A DNA stretch of 64,000 bases, taken from contig JBBBDQ010001027.1 of assembly GCA_037127315.1 (NCBI GenBank), positions 2,115,001 to 2,179,000 on the forward strand, written 5' to 3'. This DNA is from Ascarosepion bandense (taxonomy: Eukaryota > Mollusca > Cephalopoda > Sepiida > Sepiidae). Below are positions 1 through 10,519 of this stretch, piece by piece. The notes below the pieces were generated by a model. That model was not told the origin of the DNA. It saw only the letters and a program-made list of their open reading frames with translations, and did no database searches. Made by a program: the position numbers and the translations under genes. Position 1 is the stretch's first letter. Every line of letters begins with the position of its first letter.

Positions 1-124
1 ACGCTTATAGTACAACAGTGTAAACTTTCAAGAAAATTGGTTCAGCCGTTTCGGAGTCTATAGGTAACGAACACACACGCACACAGACACACACACACAG
101 ACAAAGTTCCGTTTATAAATAAGT
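1..124 (-). mobile_element. Helitron-like element, 5'-terminal part
   Basis: This is the antisense copy of the 5' end shared by the Helitron-like elements at 12375, 39194 and 59575. It shows the conserved block reading CGGTTCAGCC-like on this strand, a CA-rich run, and the AAAGTTCC and TTATAAATAAGT terminal segment. The rest of the element lies outside the window. The sequence after 124 starts ATCTAAACTTATAAAT, so a second, oppositely oriented terminus may abut it. Confidence 0.6.
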
Positions 125-370
125 ATCTAAACTTATAAATATATATATAAAATATATATTAAAAAATTTGATTTATTTTTCATTCTAGACAAAGAGAGAA
201 GTCGCTCTCGGCAAAGCTCTCGTTAATCACTTTGTCTAATCCTCATTTCCACCACCCACACACACATCACACACATACATATATTTGGTGCGTAAATTGT
301 CGCCATTTTTGTTTTTGATTCTGCGCATACACTTACTTTATTTTTTTTTTGTTTTTTTTTTGACAATATA
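125..370. other. AT-rich stretch with no gene
   Basis: The stretch contains AT runs, a short CA-rich patch and poly-T runs at about 341-360. No coding potential or known repeat is recognised. Confidence 0.5.
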
Positions 371-720
371 GCAACGTCTGTGAGAAAAGGAGCAGAATGA
401 CGCTTCAATACGAACATATCAGAATGTTTGAGTGTAAATCGAAAAACAACGGAGGATTCAGAAAGTGTTAGATGAGTCTAATGGTGATTACGAAGGTACA
501 GCAGCTCAAAAATCTCAATCTGATCATTCTAATAAAAACATAATACGCCCATTTATTGCTAAGCCCTCAGACCCAACATGGAAGCCTACATTTGATGGGG
601 TAAGATATCTCTGGGTTAGTACAGAGTATTCGGAATTAAATCGAATATATTCAGTCAACATCATGGTGTAATGGCAGCGTTATGTCTCCATTCATTTTCA
701 CACAGAGCCTCAGACATACC
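371..720 (+). repeat. Dispersed repeat A with LDESNGDYE peptide, unrecognised
   Basis: This is homologous to 2031-2330 (opposite strand) and partly to 40160-40275. Shared landmarks are a GTCTGTGAGAAAA block, a GTTTGAGTGT/GTTTGGATGT block, and a coding-like stretch reading LDES(N/D)GDYE at about 468-500. About 180 bp further on comes CCATTCATTTTCACACA. The peptide is kept in all three copies, which hints at descent from a coding element. The family is not recognised; a DNA-transposon or domesticated-transposase N-terminus is only a guess. The reading frame stays open for 68 codons (465-671). Confidence 0.45.
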
Positions 721-834
721 AAATGCCTTCAGGAAGCAGTGATAGAAAAATCTATGTCAACAGCAGGACTCTGCACCATGCTTCAAATGCAAGAGAAACT
801 AGAGAAAGCTGTAAGACAATTTCTGCGACCACAT

Positions 835-964
835 TTTTTCATAATCATATCGCTCCAAGCAAGGCATTTTACTGCCACTGTTTTAGGAGGAAAAGTTATG
901 AGAAACAATGACAGGTTATAGGGAGTGTCAGGAAGAGGGTAAGAGAAGGATGACTGTGGTCATA
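835..964 (-). mobile_element. LINE 3' terminal fragment (Jockey/CR1-like family)
   Basis: On the minus strand this carries the terminal signature of the LINE tails at 7575-8215 and 11262-11860: a CCTATAACCTGTCA-like segment, a CAGTGGCAGTAAAATGCC block, CTTGCTTGG, and a final A-rich stretch. It is only the terminal ~130 bp and is followed by the palindromic linker and then a longer tail of the same family. Confidence 0.75.
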
Positions 965-1155
965 ATGTGAGGGTTCAATTTATATATTGATTGTAATATA
1001 AAATTGATCCCCACTTTATATTTACATAAGAATTTCTTGTCTGTTAATAAGCCGTAGAAAATGAATCAATCAGTCGATGAATACTGATTAGTTACACATG
1101 CATGTCTTTTAGATTTATTTACATTCTCTGGAATATAAATGTATAGAATTTTTTA
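965..1155 (-). repeat. Palindromic linker unit between two LINE 3' ends
   Basis: The unit contains the inverted repeat TTGATTGTAATATAAAATTGATCCCC with its partner TGAGGGTTCAATTTATATA, then a segment homologous to 11861-12050 and 37006-37597 (GACATGCATGTGTAACTAATC on the other strand). It sits between two copies of the same LINE 3' terminus. Confidence 0.75.
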
Positions 1156-1790
1156 ATTTTTATAAACATATCGCCCCAAGCAAGACATTTTCCTGCCACT
1201 GTTTTACAGGGGGTTACATAGGAGGAACTTTATGAGAAAGTGTGACAGGTTATAGGGGGTGTCAGAGAGTAATAGAAGGATGAGAATACTGGTGTGATGG
1301 GGGTAGAGTGGATGGAAAAAGAGATTGAGAGAAAGGAAGCGAGTTAGTGAGATAGAAGATGACTATTGAACTTACATTTAAATTCTTGGCAATTGTAGCT
1401 GTCAGGAAAGCAAGTAGACGGAAGGGCATTTCACAGGCGGGGCGTGCGAGAAAAGAAGCTGTTGAAGTAGAATTTGAGTTTGCAATTTATTTGTTTCACA
1501 GTACAAGGATGGGATCTAGTTGCTAATCTTGTGGCTCATGTAAATTCATATATAGGGGGCACCAGTGAGCTAAGTTCATCGGAGAAGAAGCCGTGAAAGT
1601 ATTTATATAAGAGACACAAGGAAGCCACATTGCGTCGGTGAGAAGGTGACTGTATCTGAGCTGCCAAGTCGGGATCGATCACATTACAGACTCTCCGTTG
1701 GATTTTGTCAAGGACACTTAGGTGAATAGCAGGAGCACCCGATCAGATATGGCAGCAGTATTCACTGCACGGGCGGATGGTAGATATATT
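1156..1790 (-). pseudogene. Non-LTR retrotransposon ORF2 C-terminus and 3' UTR, decayed
   Basis: The minus strand encodes the decayed end of a LINE reverse-transcriptase polyprotein, matching the better copy at 7575-7970. Recognisable pieces are the CHIWSG-like segment (about 1740-1760), the CNVIDPDLAAQ-like segment (about 1660-1690), the FYKYFHGFCS-like segment and the TRATRLATR-like segment (about 1520-1600). A 3' UTR and the CTTGCTTGGGG tail follow. The protein family would copy the element's RNA at the target site. This copy is 5'-truncated and broken by stops, so it cannot be active. Clade assignment (Jockey/CR1-like) is by general resemblance. Confidence 0.75.
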
Positions 1791-2030
1791 AATATATATG
1801 TGCAGGATCATTTCAGGTGGAAAAAAAAAAACTTCCTGGAAAAAACATCACTCTTTACAACTGGCTATCTAACTCCCTAGACTGCAACAGCCTTTATAAT
1901 TAAGTGTAGGGTAGAGTTGAGTAAATGGTCAATAAAACTTTTTGTAACACCAAAGATGATTTGAAGGCCAGGAGTATGGCAGCAGTCCTCGACTTAAACA
2001 AGGAGATCGTCCAGAAGATTTTCAGAAGTC
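1791..2030. other. No feature recognised
   Basis: AT-rich sequence with a short poly-A. Neither coding potential nor homology to other parts of the window was seen. Confidence 0.4.
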
Positions 2031-2330
2031 GAGGTCCTGTGGATGTCTGAGTTCATGTGTGAAAATGAATGGAAGTATAACGCCGGCATAACTAGTGATC
2101 CCTACAATCACCTTCGTAATCACCATCAGACTCGTCTAACTCTTTCCAAATCCTCTGCACTCTTCTCAGATTGACATCCAAACACACGGAAATGATCGAA
2201 TTGGATCTTCCATGTTTATAGCCAGGCTTTCCAACTTTCTGGAAGAGTGTGTTACGTCATGGTGCTCTTTTTCTCACAGACAGTGCCCAACTGACCCTAT
2301 TATACTGCGCAGTCTAAATATTCGAAAACA
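2031..2330 (-). repeat. Dispersed repeat A, second copy
   Basis: This is the inverted relative of 371-720, about 1.6 kb away. On the minus strand it reads through GTCTGTGAGAAAAAGAG, GTGTTTGGATGTCAATC and a GGATTTGGAAAGAGTTAGA segment into LDESDGDYE, then CTTCCATTCATTTTCACAC. The inverted arrangement with the first copy encloses LINE material. Confidence 0.5.
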
Positions 2331-2411
2331 AACAACGAGCGTGCGAAATTAAAAAGATAGAACGTTCACGATTTATCCACCGCATCTAACAGACAGACAT
2401 GAAAATTTGAG

Positions 2412-2451
2412 ACAGACAGATAGATAGATAGTTAGGAATTAAGAAATTAAC

Positions 2452-2490
<39 letters not shown>

Positions 2491-2503
2491 TAAACAAACT
2501 GAC

Positions 2504-2540
<37 letters not shown>

Positions 2541-2548
2541 CTGAGATG

Positions 2549-2590
<42 letters not shown>

Positions 2591-2624
2591 GAACAGACTA
2601 AGATAGATAGATATGAACTAAATG

Positions 2625-2685
<61 letters not shown>

Positions 2686-2721
2686 TTAACAGAATGAGAT
2701 AGATAGATAGATATTAACAGA

Positions 2722-2765
<44 letters not shown>

Positions 2766-2774
2766 GAACAGACT

Positions 2775-2812
<38 letters not shown>

Positions 2813-2823
2813 TGAATAGAATG

Positions 2824-2861
<38 letters not shown>

Positions 2862-2870
2862 GAACAGACT

Positions 2871-2908
<38 letters not shown>

Positions 2909-2919
2909 TGAACAGAATG

Positions 2920-2960
<41 letters not shown>

Positions 2961-2970
2961 TGAATGAATG

Positions 2971-3015
<45 letters not shown>

Positions 3016-3020
3016 TGAAC

Positions 3021-3054
<34 letters not shown>

Positions 3055-3063
3055 GAACAGACT

Positions 3064-3097
<34 letters not shown>

Positions 3098-3108
3098 TGA
3101 ACAGAATG

Positions 3109-3145
<37 letters not shown>

Positions 3146-3155
3146 TGAATGAATG

Positions 3156-3212
<57 letters not shown>

Positions 3213-3223
3213 TGAACAGACTG

Positions 3224-3257
<34 letters not shown>

Positions 3258-3267
3258 GAAACAGACT

Positions 3268-3317
<50 letters not shown>

Positions 3318-3328
3318 TGAACAGAATG

Positions 3329-3385
<57 letters not shown>

Positions 3386-3396
3386 TGAACAGAATG

Positions 3397-3433
<37 letters not shown>

Positions 3434-3444
3434 TGAACAGAATG

Positions 3445-3487
<43 letters not shown>

Positions 3488-3549
3488 GTGAATGAATGGA
3501 GGGAGGGAGGGAGGGATAGATAGATAGATAGATAGATATGAACAGAATG

Positions 3550-3590
<41 letters not shown>

Positions 3591-3600
3591 TGAATGAATG

Positions 3601-3635
<35 letters not shown>

Positions 3636-3643
3636 AACAGACT

Positions 3644-3701
<58 letters not shown>

Positions 3702-3747
3702 TGAACAGAATGAGATAGATAGATAGATAGATAGATATGAATGAATG

Positions 3748-3789
<42 letters not shown>

Positions 3790-3798
3790 GAACAGACT

Positions 3799-3835
<37 letters not shown>

Positions 3836-3844
3836 GAATGAATG

Positions 3845-3883
<39 letters not shown>

Positions 3884-3892
3884 GAACAGACT

Positions 3893-3946
<54 letters not shown>
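2412..3946. repeat. Long interrupted GATA (TATC) microsatellite
   Basis: About 1.5 kb of (GATA)n is broken into runs of roughly 6-16 units by recurring punctuation such as GAACAGAATGA, GAACAGACTAA and TGAATGAATGA. The same punctuations recur many times, so the array grew by amplifying blocks and not only by slippage. Open frames reading YLSIYLS across it are artefacts. Confidence 0.95.
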
Positions 3947-3948
<2 letters not shown>

Positions 3949-3949
3949 G

Positions 3950-4534
3950 AACAGAATTTAAATGATATATAGCAGGAGCAAATACACAGAAAGACACGCT
4001 CATATTTGATGTAAATGTCAATAATTCGAGCCAAAATACATTTCGCACGTCTACGGTTTTGCATTAGGAAATGAAATTATCGTCATTGCTGAAATGTCTA
4101 TCAAAGACTCAGGATGCTAATGAAGCTGTTCATCATACAACAACATCGCTCGTCTTCATTCAACATAACATTCGGTCGCCTTAGCAACTGACAGGCTTTT
4201 ACTTTGTCACGTTATGTAATGCGGTCTCTTTCAAAGTCGGAAAAATATTGCGCACTGTAAAATGAACTGAAATGATACTGAAAATATTTTCTTGTTGGAT
4301 TCTGTAAAATTCACCCTGTACAAGAACGGTAGCCACACCAGGTACATATTACATGAAGAAACTCTTGACCATGTCCGCCATAATTTATGAATATAGAATA
4401 CCGCGCAGTACGTAATCTATTCAATGTCAAAGATTAACACTCACGAGTCAGACACTCTACTGAATCTGACTATATCGCCAATACTCGGGAAAATATGGTC
4501 GCCTTTATACACGTCGCATTGAATATTTTGAGCC
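3950..4534. other. Low-repeat stretch, no gene recognised
   Basis: Sequence with more balanced base composition than its surroundings. No exon with convincing splice signals and no known repeat were recognised. Confidence 0.4.
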
Positions 4535-4605
4535 TTCTGATTGGTTAACCCTTCTATTGGTGAACTATAAAATGAGTCAGCTCATGGCTGGCTCACTAGT
4601 ATACA
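4535..4605 (+). promoter_or_regulatory. Possible polymerase II core promoter (CCAAT/TATA-like)
   Basis: Two ATTGG (inverted CCAAT) motifs lie at 4540-4544 and 4556-4560, TATAAAA at 4566-4572, and an exact AP-1 type TGAGTCA at 4573-4579. A TCACTAGT initiator-like site follows about 25-30 bp after the TATA. Spacing is promoter-like, and it could equally be the promoter of an LTR. No downstream reading frame confirms it. Confidence 0.25.
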
Positions 4606-5220
4606 AGGGTACCCAAAAACTCCAACAAAAATAGGTTATTCGAAAATGAGAAGATAACGGTGAAACCTATATTTGAACAGGCTAGGATTGTAGTGTTTGT
4701 GGAAGCATCTCCTTGGGAGTCGATTCAACCGAGCAAGAAGCAGTTCGAGTTGAACTTCTTCCCTATAGAATACGGAGTGATTCGGGTTGTTTGTTATAAT
4801 GTAAGTCATGGCAATTCCTAGCCGCGAAGATAAGACAAAAGAATGAAGGTCGACTAAGCACTTTCCAATGGAAGTAGCGAGAGAGTTGTGGAAGTCTCAC
4901 CACATCTCGTCTGTGATACACGGGAATTATATTCGCAGTGGAAGCTAGTATTTCTGCCAAAGTCGGTCCTAATAGGTTCGACGTACAAAACGTTAGGAAC
5001 TTGATATAATTTGTATTAAGCAGTGTAACCTTGCCAGGTCGCTGACTACTTTCGTATTCAACTAAGTGTCGACTACTATCGTCCAACATCACCTGACTCT
5101 CGTTCCTCTTACTACTCCTACTTAAATTAGGTGGGAGGGTCTATTCACTATAGAATACGTGTGTTTCACTATAACATGAGTAGAAAATATTTTGTCACAC
5201 AAGGACGCGGAAACCCTTTC
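4606..5220. other. No gene recognised
   Basis: The stretch has a 109-codon open frame on the minus strand at 4763-5092 with no recognisable domain and no conserved motif. CTATAGAATACG occurs at about 4763 and 5150, a weak direct repeat. Confidence 0.35.
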
Positions 5221-5430
5221 AGATTGTGAAGTGAGAACTGGGCAGGTGCTTCCCAAATATGACAACAGGACTTTATTTTAGACCTGATCTGCCTCTTAGA
5301 TGTGCGTTGTAGTCGGGACCAGGTCTGGACCAATCACATTACAGATTCTTCTCTGGAGCCGGTCGAGAACAGCAAGGGCGCCTGACCGAATATGACAACA
5401 GTATTCTATGCACGGTCGGATCAGCTATAC
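5221..5430 (-). pseudogene. LINE ORF2 fragment, diverged
   Basis: The minus strand resembles the CHIWSG...LDRLQRRICNVIG segment of the LINE ORF2 C-terminus found at 7575-7970, with a short tandem-like repetition of the AATATGACAACAG block at both ends. It is truncated on both sides and diverged from the other copies. Confidence 0.5.
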
Positions 5431-5984
5431 ATTCAAGTTTGCAACGCCTGATATTCCGAACTGTCATTGACCAGGCACGATATTACTTTAACATCCATGA
5501 ATCGGTGTTTCAACTTTATGTGGGTGTATGTAAGTATTGTTGTTTAAAAGTTACTGACTGTAGATATATTCTTAATTGTAGGCATGTCCATAACTATTGC
5601 TATTAAGGTTTCTGGTTTCCGGCTTGTTATATAGGAAAGACAATACTAAGAAAAATATCGTTTTCGTCAATATTACTAAACATTGGCTCATGGCTAAAAA
5701 CACTTTAAATCTTGAAACATAGAAATTTCCGTGTAATTTAATTTTATTATGCTCTACATTGTATTAAAAAAAGTAAATCACTGGACTCTAAATTTCTTGG
5801 ATCTCTTCATCTGAATATATATATATATATATAAATTGTGTGTATTTTGGCAGCATTTTTTCATTAATGCAGGTTTCATTGAATAATATAAACAAGTTTT
5901 GTCTATTAATTTTGTGTAGGATCCGTTCATACCGTCTGATATACTTGATGGTGATGTCGTTGAAAGACAACAAAAAATCACAGT
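5431..5984. other. No gene recognised; short AT microsatellite
   Basis: AT-rich sequence with an AT run at 5814-5832. The GGATCTCTTCATCTG segment at about 5799 recurs near 6220-6240 in opposite orientation, suggesting pieces of one small element. Confidence 0.4.
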
Positions 5985-6050
5985 AATTGTTGATTTTTTT
6001 ATCGGGTCTAAGCTTTCGGCTCACATAAGCCATTATCAAATAATAAACAT
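5985..6050 (-). ncRNA. Hammerhead-like remnant
   Basis: The minus strand reads TTGATAATGGCTTATGTGAG followed by CCGAAAGCTTAGACCCG. This is a GGCT...AGCC stem closed by GAAA, but the expected CTGATGA is altered to TTGATAA. It is probably a decayed relative of the hammerhead-like repeats elsewhere in the window. Confidence 0.3.
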
Positions 6051-6259
6051 AGAACATTTAAGTTATTAACAATAACGAGAATTGAATTGAAAATATAAGT
6101 CCATCCCTACCGTGGCGGATGGCCGAAGACAGTGACAAAATAGTGGCGTTGTGGTCCCTGGTCTGATTACAGGCATTTGAGTACGTTATTGGAAATATCA
6201 AAATTGATTGTATATATATATGCAGATGAAGAGATCCAAGAGTCCGGTGTTCTCTGGCA

Positions 6260-6428
6260 TTTCATTTTTAAACGAGTGATTTCGCAACCTTGGTTTCCAC
6301 CATGAGTGCTTTCTTCAGGCGATTTTTAATAACATAATAACTTTTAATAATTTAGTTATTAAAATCGTCTTAAGTGACCACTCGTGGTGGAAACCAAGGT
6401 AGCGAAATCACTCGTTTAAAAATGAAAA
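6260..6428. repeat. Foldback repeat with ~70-bp arms
   Basis: The left arm (6260-6333) is the imperfect reverse complement of the right arm (6357-6428). Key pairs are ACGAGTGATTTCGC with GCGAAATCACTCGT, and CCTTGGTTTCCACC with GGTGGAAACCAAGG. The loop is about 24 bp. On the outward strands each arm also has a TGGTGGAAACC core near a CTGAAGA or similar sequence, reminiscent of the hammerhead-like repeats. Confidence 0.75.
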
Positions 6429-6531
6429 ATATTCAAAAGTTCTACAATATAATTGTATAGAACACTTATTAATACAAATGTGTACTGGTCAAACCCTATT
6501 AGGGCCCAACACTAAGTATTAAACAATCAAT

Positions 6532-6535
<4 letters not shown>

Positions 6536-6583
<48 letters not shown>
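6536..6583. repeat. (AT)n microsatellite
   Basis: Pure alternating AT run immediately before dispersed repeat B. Confidence 0.95.
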
Positions 6584-6587
<4 letters not shown>

Positions 6588-6700
6588 AAATATAAGAGAC
6601 AATGTCTATTATGTTTAATCGTGAGCCGTTCTAAACGTCGTATTTTGGCTTTAATTTCAGCTGAAAATAAAGACAAAAATTTTCCAACATTTGGATAATT
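6584..6700 (+). repeat. Dispersed repeat B
   Basis: The segment TGTTAAATATAAGAGACAATG, GAGCCGTTCTAAACG and TTTCAGCTGAAAATAAAGAC recurs at 8566-8645 (+), 8825-8940 (-) and, in part, 33850-33905 (+). It usually follows an AT microsatellite. The element type is unknown. Confidence 0.65.
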
Positions 6701-6819
6701 TTTTATTAATTTGGTTGTAAACATTCCGTTCAAATTTTTGATTAATTTGGTTCTAAGCATTCCGCTGACGATCCAGCGAGTGAAACTGCGGTCGACTGTT
6801 GGCTCACTTTTAGGTTTAG

Positions 6820-7015
6820 TTCGTATTTTTGCCCTACTTTCGTACTTTCGTACTTTCGTATTGAGGTCTTTCTTGTTAAGGTTTTCGTCCTCGGGTTTTT
6901 TTCTTTCGAACACGGCTTATGCTTTGTTTGTTTCTCTTTTTTTTATTCCCCTCTACCCATTTGGTAGTACCTTTTGGGTTTGACGACTTAAGTTACTAAT
7001 TTGTTAGCAGTAGGT
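6820..7015 (+). repeat. Dispersed repeat C, single diverged copy
   Basis: The copy carries ACTTTCGTACTTTCGTA, then a CTTGTTAAGGTTTTC segment, a TTTCTTTCGAACA segment, a TTTGTTTCTCTTTTTTTTAT run and a CCCATTTGGTAGTA block. The same order appears in the tandem pair at 58490-58925. Confidence 0.6.
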
Positions 7016-7570
7016 TTTTCTGATTTCGGTCGTGATTAGTGCTACTGTTTTGTTGGTACGTTTTACAATATATATATATATATAATGTGAAAATTAATTG
7101 AAACAACTGCTTTCGTTTCCATTCTTTAATATGACGGTCAGTTTTAGACACAATGGAGTGACAGGGTGTAATCGATTTGTATTTTTTCCTTAGATTTGCA
7201 GAGGTTTGCAGTCATATGAATCTATTTTCGGGGTGTATGATGAAATTTGTTTCGCCTTGAAAAATATTGCGTCAACAGTGATCGCATCCCATCTTAATCA
7301 CACCCACACACGATTGTCTCGATTGTCGATTAGTTGACCTACCGACATTGTCTGCGATGGACTTTACTTCAAATAAGTGTACAGTATTGTAAGACTACAC
7401 GAACATACTGGCAAGCTTTACAGAGTGATCGCGGATATTGTTAGTGTCAGATTGTCAACTGTCGATCTTGTAATCAAGGCGAAGAAACAAATTGAATCCA
7501 TTATTCCAAAGCGTAAAAGAAAATGTAGTCAGAAGTAAAAAAAACAAAACCAAGAAAGAAAGTATATATG
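7016..7570. other. No gene recognised
   Basis: Mixed-composition DNA with a short AT run at 7068-7083. No repeat family, RNA or exon could be assigned. Confidence 0.35.
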
Positions 7571-7574
7571 ATCA

Positions 7575-8215
7575 GTGAAAGATCCTAGGAAGACGAACCC
7601 TTGTAGTGAATATTGCTGCCACATCTGGTCGGGTACCCCTGCTATTCACCTCGGTTTTCTTGACAAAATCCAACGGAAAATCTGTAATGTGATCGATACC
7701 GACTTGGCAGCTCGGCTGCAGTCGCTCCCCCACCAGCGTGACGTGGCTTCCCTGTGCCTCTTCTATAAATATTTTCACGGCTTCTGCTCCAATGAACTTA
7801 GATCACTGGTACCCTATAGGTATGAATTTACACGAGCTACTAGATTAGCAACTAGGTCCCACCTTTTTACAGTGAAACCGATAAAATGTAACTGCAATTT
7901 CTACTCTACTAGTTTTTTTTTCACGCACTTCACACTTGTGGATTTCCCTTCCATATACTTGCTTTCCTGACAGCTACAATCTCCAGGAATTTAAATGTAA
8001 GGTCAATAGACATCTCCTCTCACACGAACTCTCATCCATTCTCTGAAGATCTTTTTTCATCTACTCCACACACATCCTCGGTATCCTCATCCGTTTATTA
8101 CCCTCCTCCTGACATTTCCTATAATTAACCCCTCTCTCTCATCACTTTCCTCTATGTAACCCCCCCCTGTGCAACAGTGTCAGTAGAATGCCTTGCTTGG
8201 GGGGAAATGATTAAA
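7575..8215 (+). pseudogene. LINE ORF2 C-terminus plus 3' UTR (Jockey/CR1-like)
   Basis: This is the best copy of this LINE's C-terminal end in the window. One frame is open from 7575 to 7970. It reads CSEYCCHIWSGTPAIHLGFL, then ICNVIDTDLAARLQSLPHQR, then SLCLFYKYFHGFCSNELRS, then FTRATRLATRSHLFTVKPIK. This is the conserved tail after the reverse transcriptase domain of many invertebrate non-LTR elements. A 3' UTR follows with ATTTCCTATAATTAACCCCT and a terminal CCTTGCTTGGGG block with A-rich end. The endonuclease and reverse transcriptase domains are missing, so it is a 5'-truncated dead copy. Confidence 0.85.
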
Positions 8216-8339
8216 AAAATTCTGTTAATTTGGACATGGGTGTACGCTATATTACAAATGCTAATCATAGACACCAAACAAAACTTAATCCTGTTCTATG
8301 GCAAAGCAATTTATCACGTGATATTTTTCTTCTTTTATC

Positions 8340-8503
8340 TGCTGTGTCCTTTCAGGACATAAGAGATCATGGCCCTCCATATGTTCCTATCCCTTGTAGC
8401 TTTTAATACTTTTTGTCTTGGTATGTCTTCCAAACCCTGCTCTGTCGTCTATTTGCTTAAACCCATCAAGTATGTCATGCGTTGTTTTCATCTGTCTCTC
8501 TTC

Positions 8504-8505
<2 letters not shown>
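8340..8505 (-). pseudogene. RTE-type LINE C-terminal fragment
   Basis: The minus strand carries the decayed RTE tail: a GTCCTGAAAGGACA-like block (here TCCTTTCAGGACA on the plus strand), ATCATGGCCCTCCA, and a CCCATCAAGTATGT segment. These match the intact-frame copy at 20656-20967. Several stops and an AT run truncate it. Confidence 0.65.

Positions 8506-8506
<1 letters not shown>

Positions 8507-8565
<59 letters not shown>
8507..8565. repeat. (AT)n microsatellite
   Basis: A pure AT dinucleotide run of about 58 bp lies between an RTE fragment and a copy of repeat B. Confidence 0.95.
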
Positions 8566-8568
<3 letters not shown>

Positions 8569-8940
8569 GAAATATAACAGACAATGAATGTCTATTATGT
8601 TAAATCATTTTAGCTTTAATTTCTAGTGAAAATAAAAACAAATTTACGTCTTGCGTCTGCTATTCCTGACCGTTATCGTCGCATAACCAACTTCTGTGTC
8701 AGCATAATAGAATATCATCTTTGATGGTGAATGCCTTTATGTTAATGTAAATACCACCATTCTGAAGCTGGTTCATGCAAGCCAAAATTTTAAACCAAGG
8801 ACCAGCTTAAAAAATATATATATACTAATGTTGGACAATTTTTGTCTTCATTTTCACCAGAAATTAAAGCTAAAATACAATGTTTAGAACGGCTCACGAT
8901 TGAACATAATAGACATTCATTGCCTGTTATATTTAAGAAT
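8566..8940. repeat. Inverted pair of dispersed repeat B
   Basis: A plus-strand copy at 8566-8645 and a minus-strand copy at 8825-8940 flank about 180 bp of unassigned sequence. Both carry ACATAATAGACATTCATTG or its complement and the AAATTAAAGCTAAAAT segment. The pair forms a foldback structure of about 370 bp. Confidence 0.6.
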
Positions 8941-9011
8941 AAATAATTATTTTATTATGAATAAAATAAGTAAAGAACAGGTAAAAAAAGAGTATCCTTA
9001 ATGTAACATTT

Positions 9012-9205
9012 CACTTTAAAAAGAGGAATGGTTTTAAAAAACATTATTGGTCACATACCTGTCATGTTTAATAAAGCAATGGGTGAATATTTTAAATGTA
9101 AAAGAAAGATTTATGTATGTTTAGATGTGAGTACTACGTGTAATAAAATAAAATGGCATACACACTGAAACAGACAAGGTTTTTAAATCATTCCTCTTTT
9201 CTGAA
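9012..9205. repeat. Short inverted repeat
   Basis: AAAAGAGGAATGGTTTTAAA at about 9017 pairs with TTTAAATCATTCCTCTTTT at about 9181. The right arm is followed by CTGAAGAAGCTTG and a GAAATATG segment, another weak hammerhead-like signature. Confidence 0.5.
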
Positions 9206-9307
9206 GAAGCTTGTTAAAATGAAATATGTTAGATTAAAGACACTTTTTTCCCAAACTGTTTTTTACTTATTCTATCCATCTTGTCAGATTTGGATCCATA
9301 TATTCAA

Positions 9308-9309
<2 letters not shown>

Positions 9310-9352
<43 letters not shown>
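9310..9352. repeat. (AT)n microsatellite
   Basis: A pure AT run directly upstream of an RTE-like fragment. Confidence 0.95.
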
Positions 9353-9702
9353 TGAGAATATTTTGGCTAGAGAAAATCTCCAATGAAGACCTGTTGAAGA
9401 GATGCAAGCTGGAGAACATGGGCACCATCATTACAATAAGGCAGTAGAGATGGATTGGGCATGTGCTCCGGAAAGATACACAGTCAATCACAAGAACAGC
9501 ACTGCCTGCACTGGACCCCAGATAACAAAAGAAAAAGGGAAAAAAGGGGAAGACCAAGAATGACATGCAGAAGTACGGTGGAGAATGAGATGAAAGCCAT
9601 GCAGTACTCTTGGGGTTCATTGACTAGTCTGGCCCAAGATAGGCAGAGGTGTAGAAGATTTGTTGCTGCCCTACACACCATTGGGTGTAACGGATGACGA
9701 AG

Positions 9703-9705
<3 letters not shown>
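9353..9705 (+). pseudogene. RTE-like LINE C-terminal fragment, second family
   Basis: The plus strand carries RWIGHVLRKDTQS (frame broken by a stop), then RTALPALDP/LHWTPDNKRKRE, GRPRMTCRSTVENEM and SLAQDRQRCRRFVAALHT in two frames. The order WIGHVLR, RTAL.WTP, GRP, W...A.DR.RWR is the usual C-terminal end of a class of invertebrate non-LTR reverse transcriptases. This differs from the [15 protein letters not shown] family elsewhere in the window. It is truncated and frameshifted. Confidence 0.65.

Positions 9706-9768
<63 letters not shown>
9705..9768. repeat. (AT)n microsatellite
   Basis: A pure AT run directly following the RTE-like fragment, so the fragment is bracketed by AT microsatellites on both sides. 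Confidence 0.95.
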
Positions 9769-9770
<2 letters not shown>

Positions 9771-9883
9771 TACTTTGGCATGTACGCATCGCTCATTCAG
9801 TAAAATGAATTAGAACATTCTGACTATTGGGCGCGTATAACGATAATGTACACGCTAAAACGTCTGCTCCCTTTTTACCGAAC

Positions 9884-9990
9884 GCCCATAGCCCAGAGGT
9901 AGAATCGCCGAGTGACTCCAATTCGGTCGGGTTTCAATCCTGGGTTAAAAAGAATTCGGAGTCTAACCGTACTGATGGGGTGTGATATAG
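9884..9990 (+). mobile_element. tRNA-derived SINE head
   Basis: CATAGCCCAGAGGTAGA resembles a polymerase III A box and GGGTTTCAATCCTGGG a B box with a tRNA T-arm shape. The spacing of about 33 bp fits a tRNA. It is distinct from the main SINE family of this window, and no other copy was seen. Confidence 0.5.
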
Positions 9991-9999
9991 CGAAACAGA

Positions 10000-10519
10000 T
10001 CTGTCTGCGGATGACTATATATATAAAATTGTTTTTTCTGTTCTTCCTTCCATAATATCTATAAGTCTTTGTTTAGTTATCGATTGCTTAAGATATGTTT
10101 GCGTGATAATTTATAATGATTTTGTTTCTTTCTTCATTACAAGCAGGTGGTTTGATCCAGTCTGAAGTCACACCAAAATCGCAGAGGATATAACGTATAA
10201 TTTCGGTCATAGAAGGATTCAGTTTCAAATTCTTAGGTTACCATCACAGAATTATTTAAAAAAAAAATAAATTGCAAATAACACTGTATTATTGGCACGT
10301 ACTTCAAAGAATTTTGGCCAGTGCCAAATTCGTTACAAGCCAGAAATGACACGAGCCAAAATATTCTTGAAGATGTTCTTCAGAAATGGTATTGCTTTGG
10401 CAATAAAATGCGAACAGCAACCATAGATTTCTAGCTATGAAGTTCTACTAAAATCGTATGATCGGTATAATAATTATAACATAAATAGTAATCGTTAGCG
10501 TTTACTCCTCTCCACAAGT
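10000..10519. other. No gene recognised
   Basis: AT-rich unassigned sequence with a small poly-A at about 10258-10269. Confidence 0.35.

Noticed and set aside
4763..5092. 109-codon minus-strand frame as a gene
   Set aside because: No recognisable motif, no supporting start context or splice signals, and length is within chance for this composition.
6527..9789. Frames ending in or containing YIYIYI
   Set aside because: Translations of AT microsatellites.
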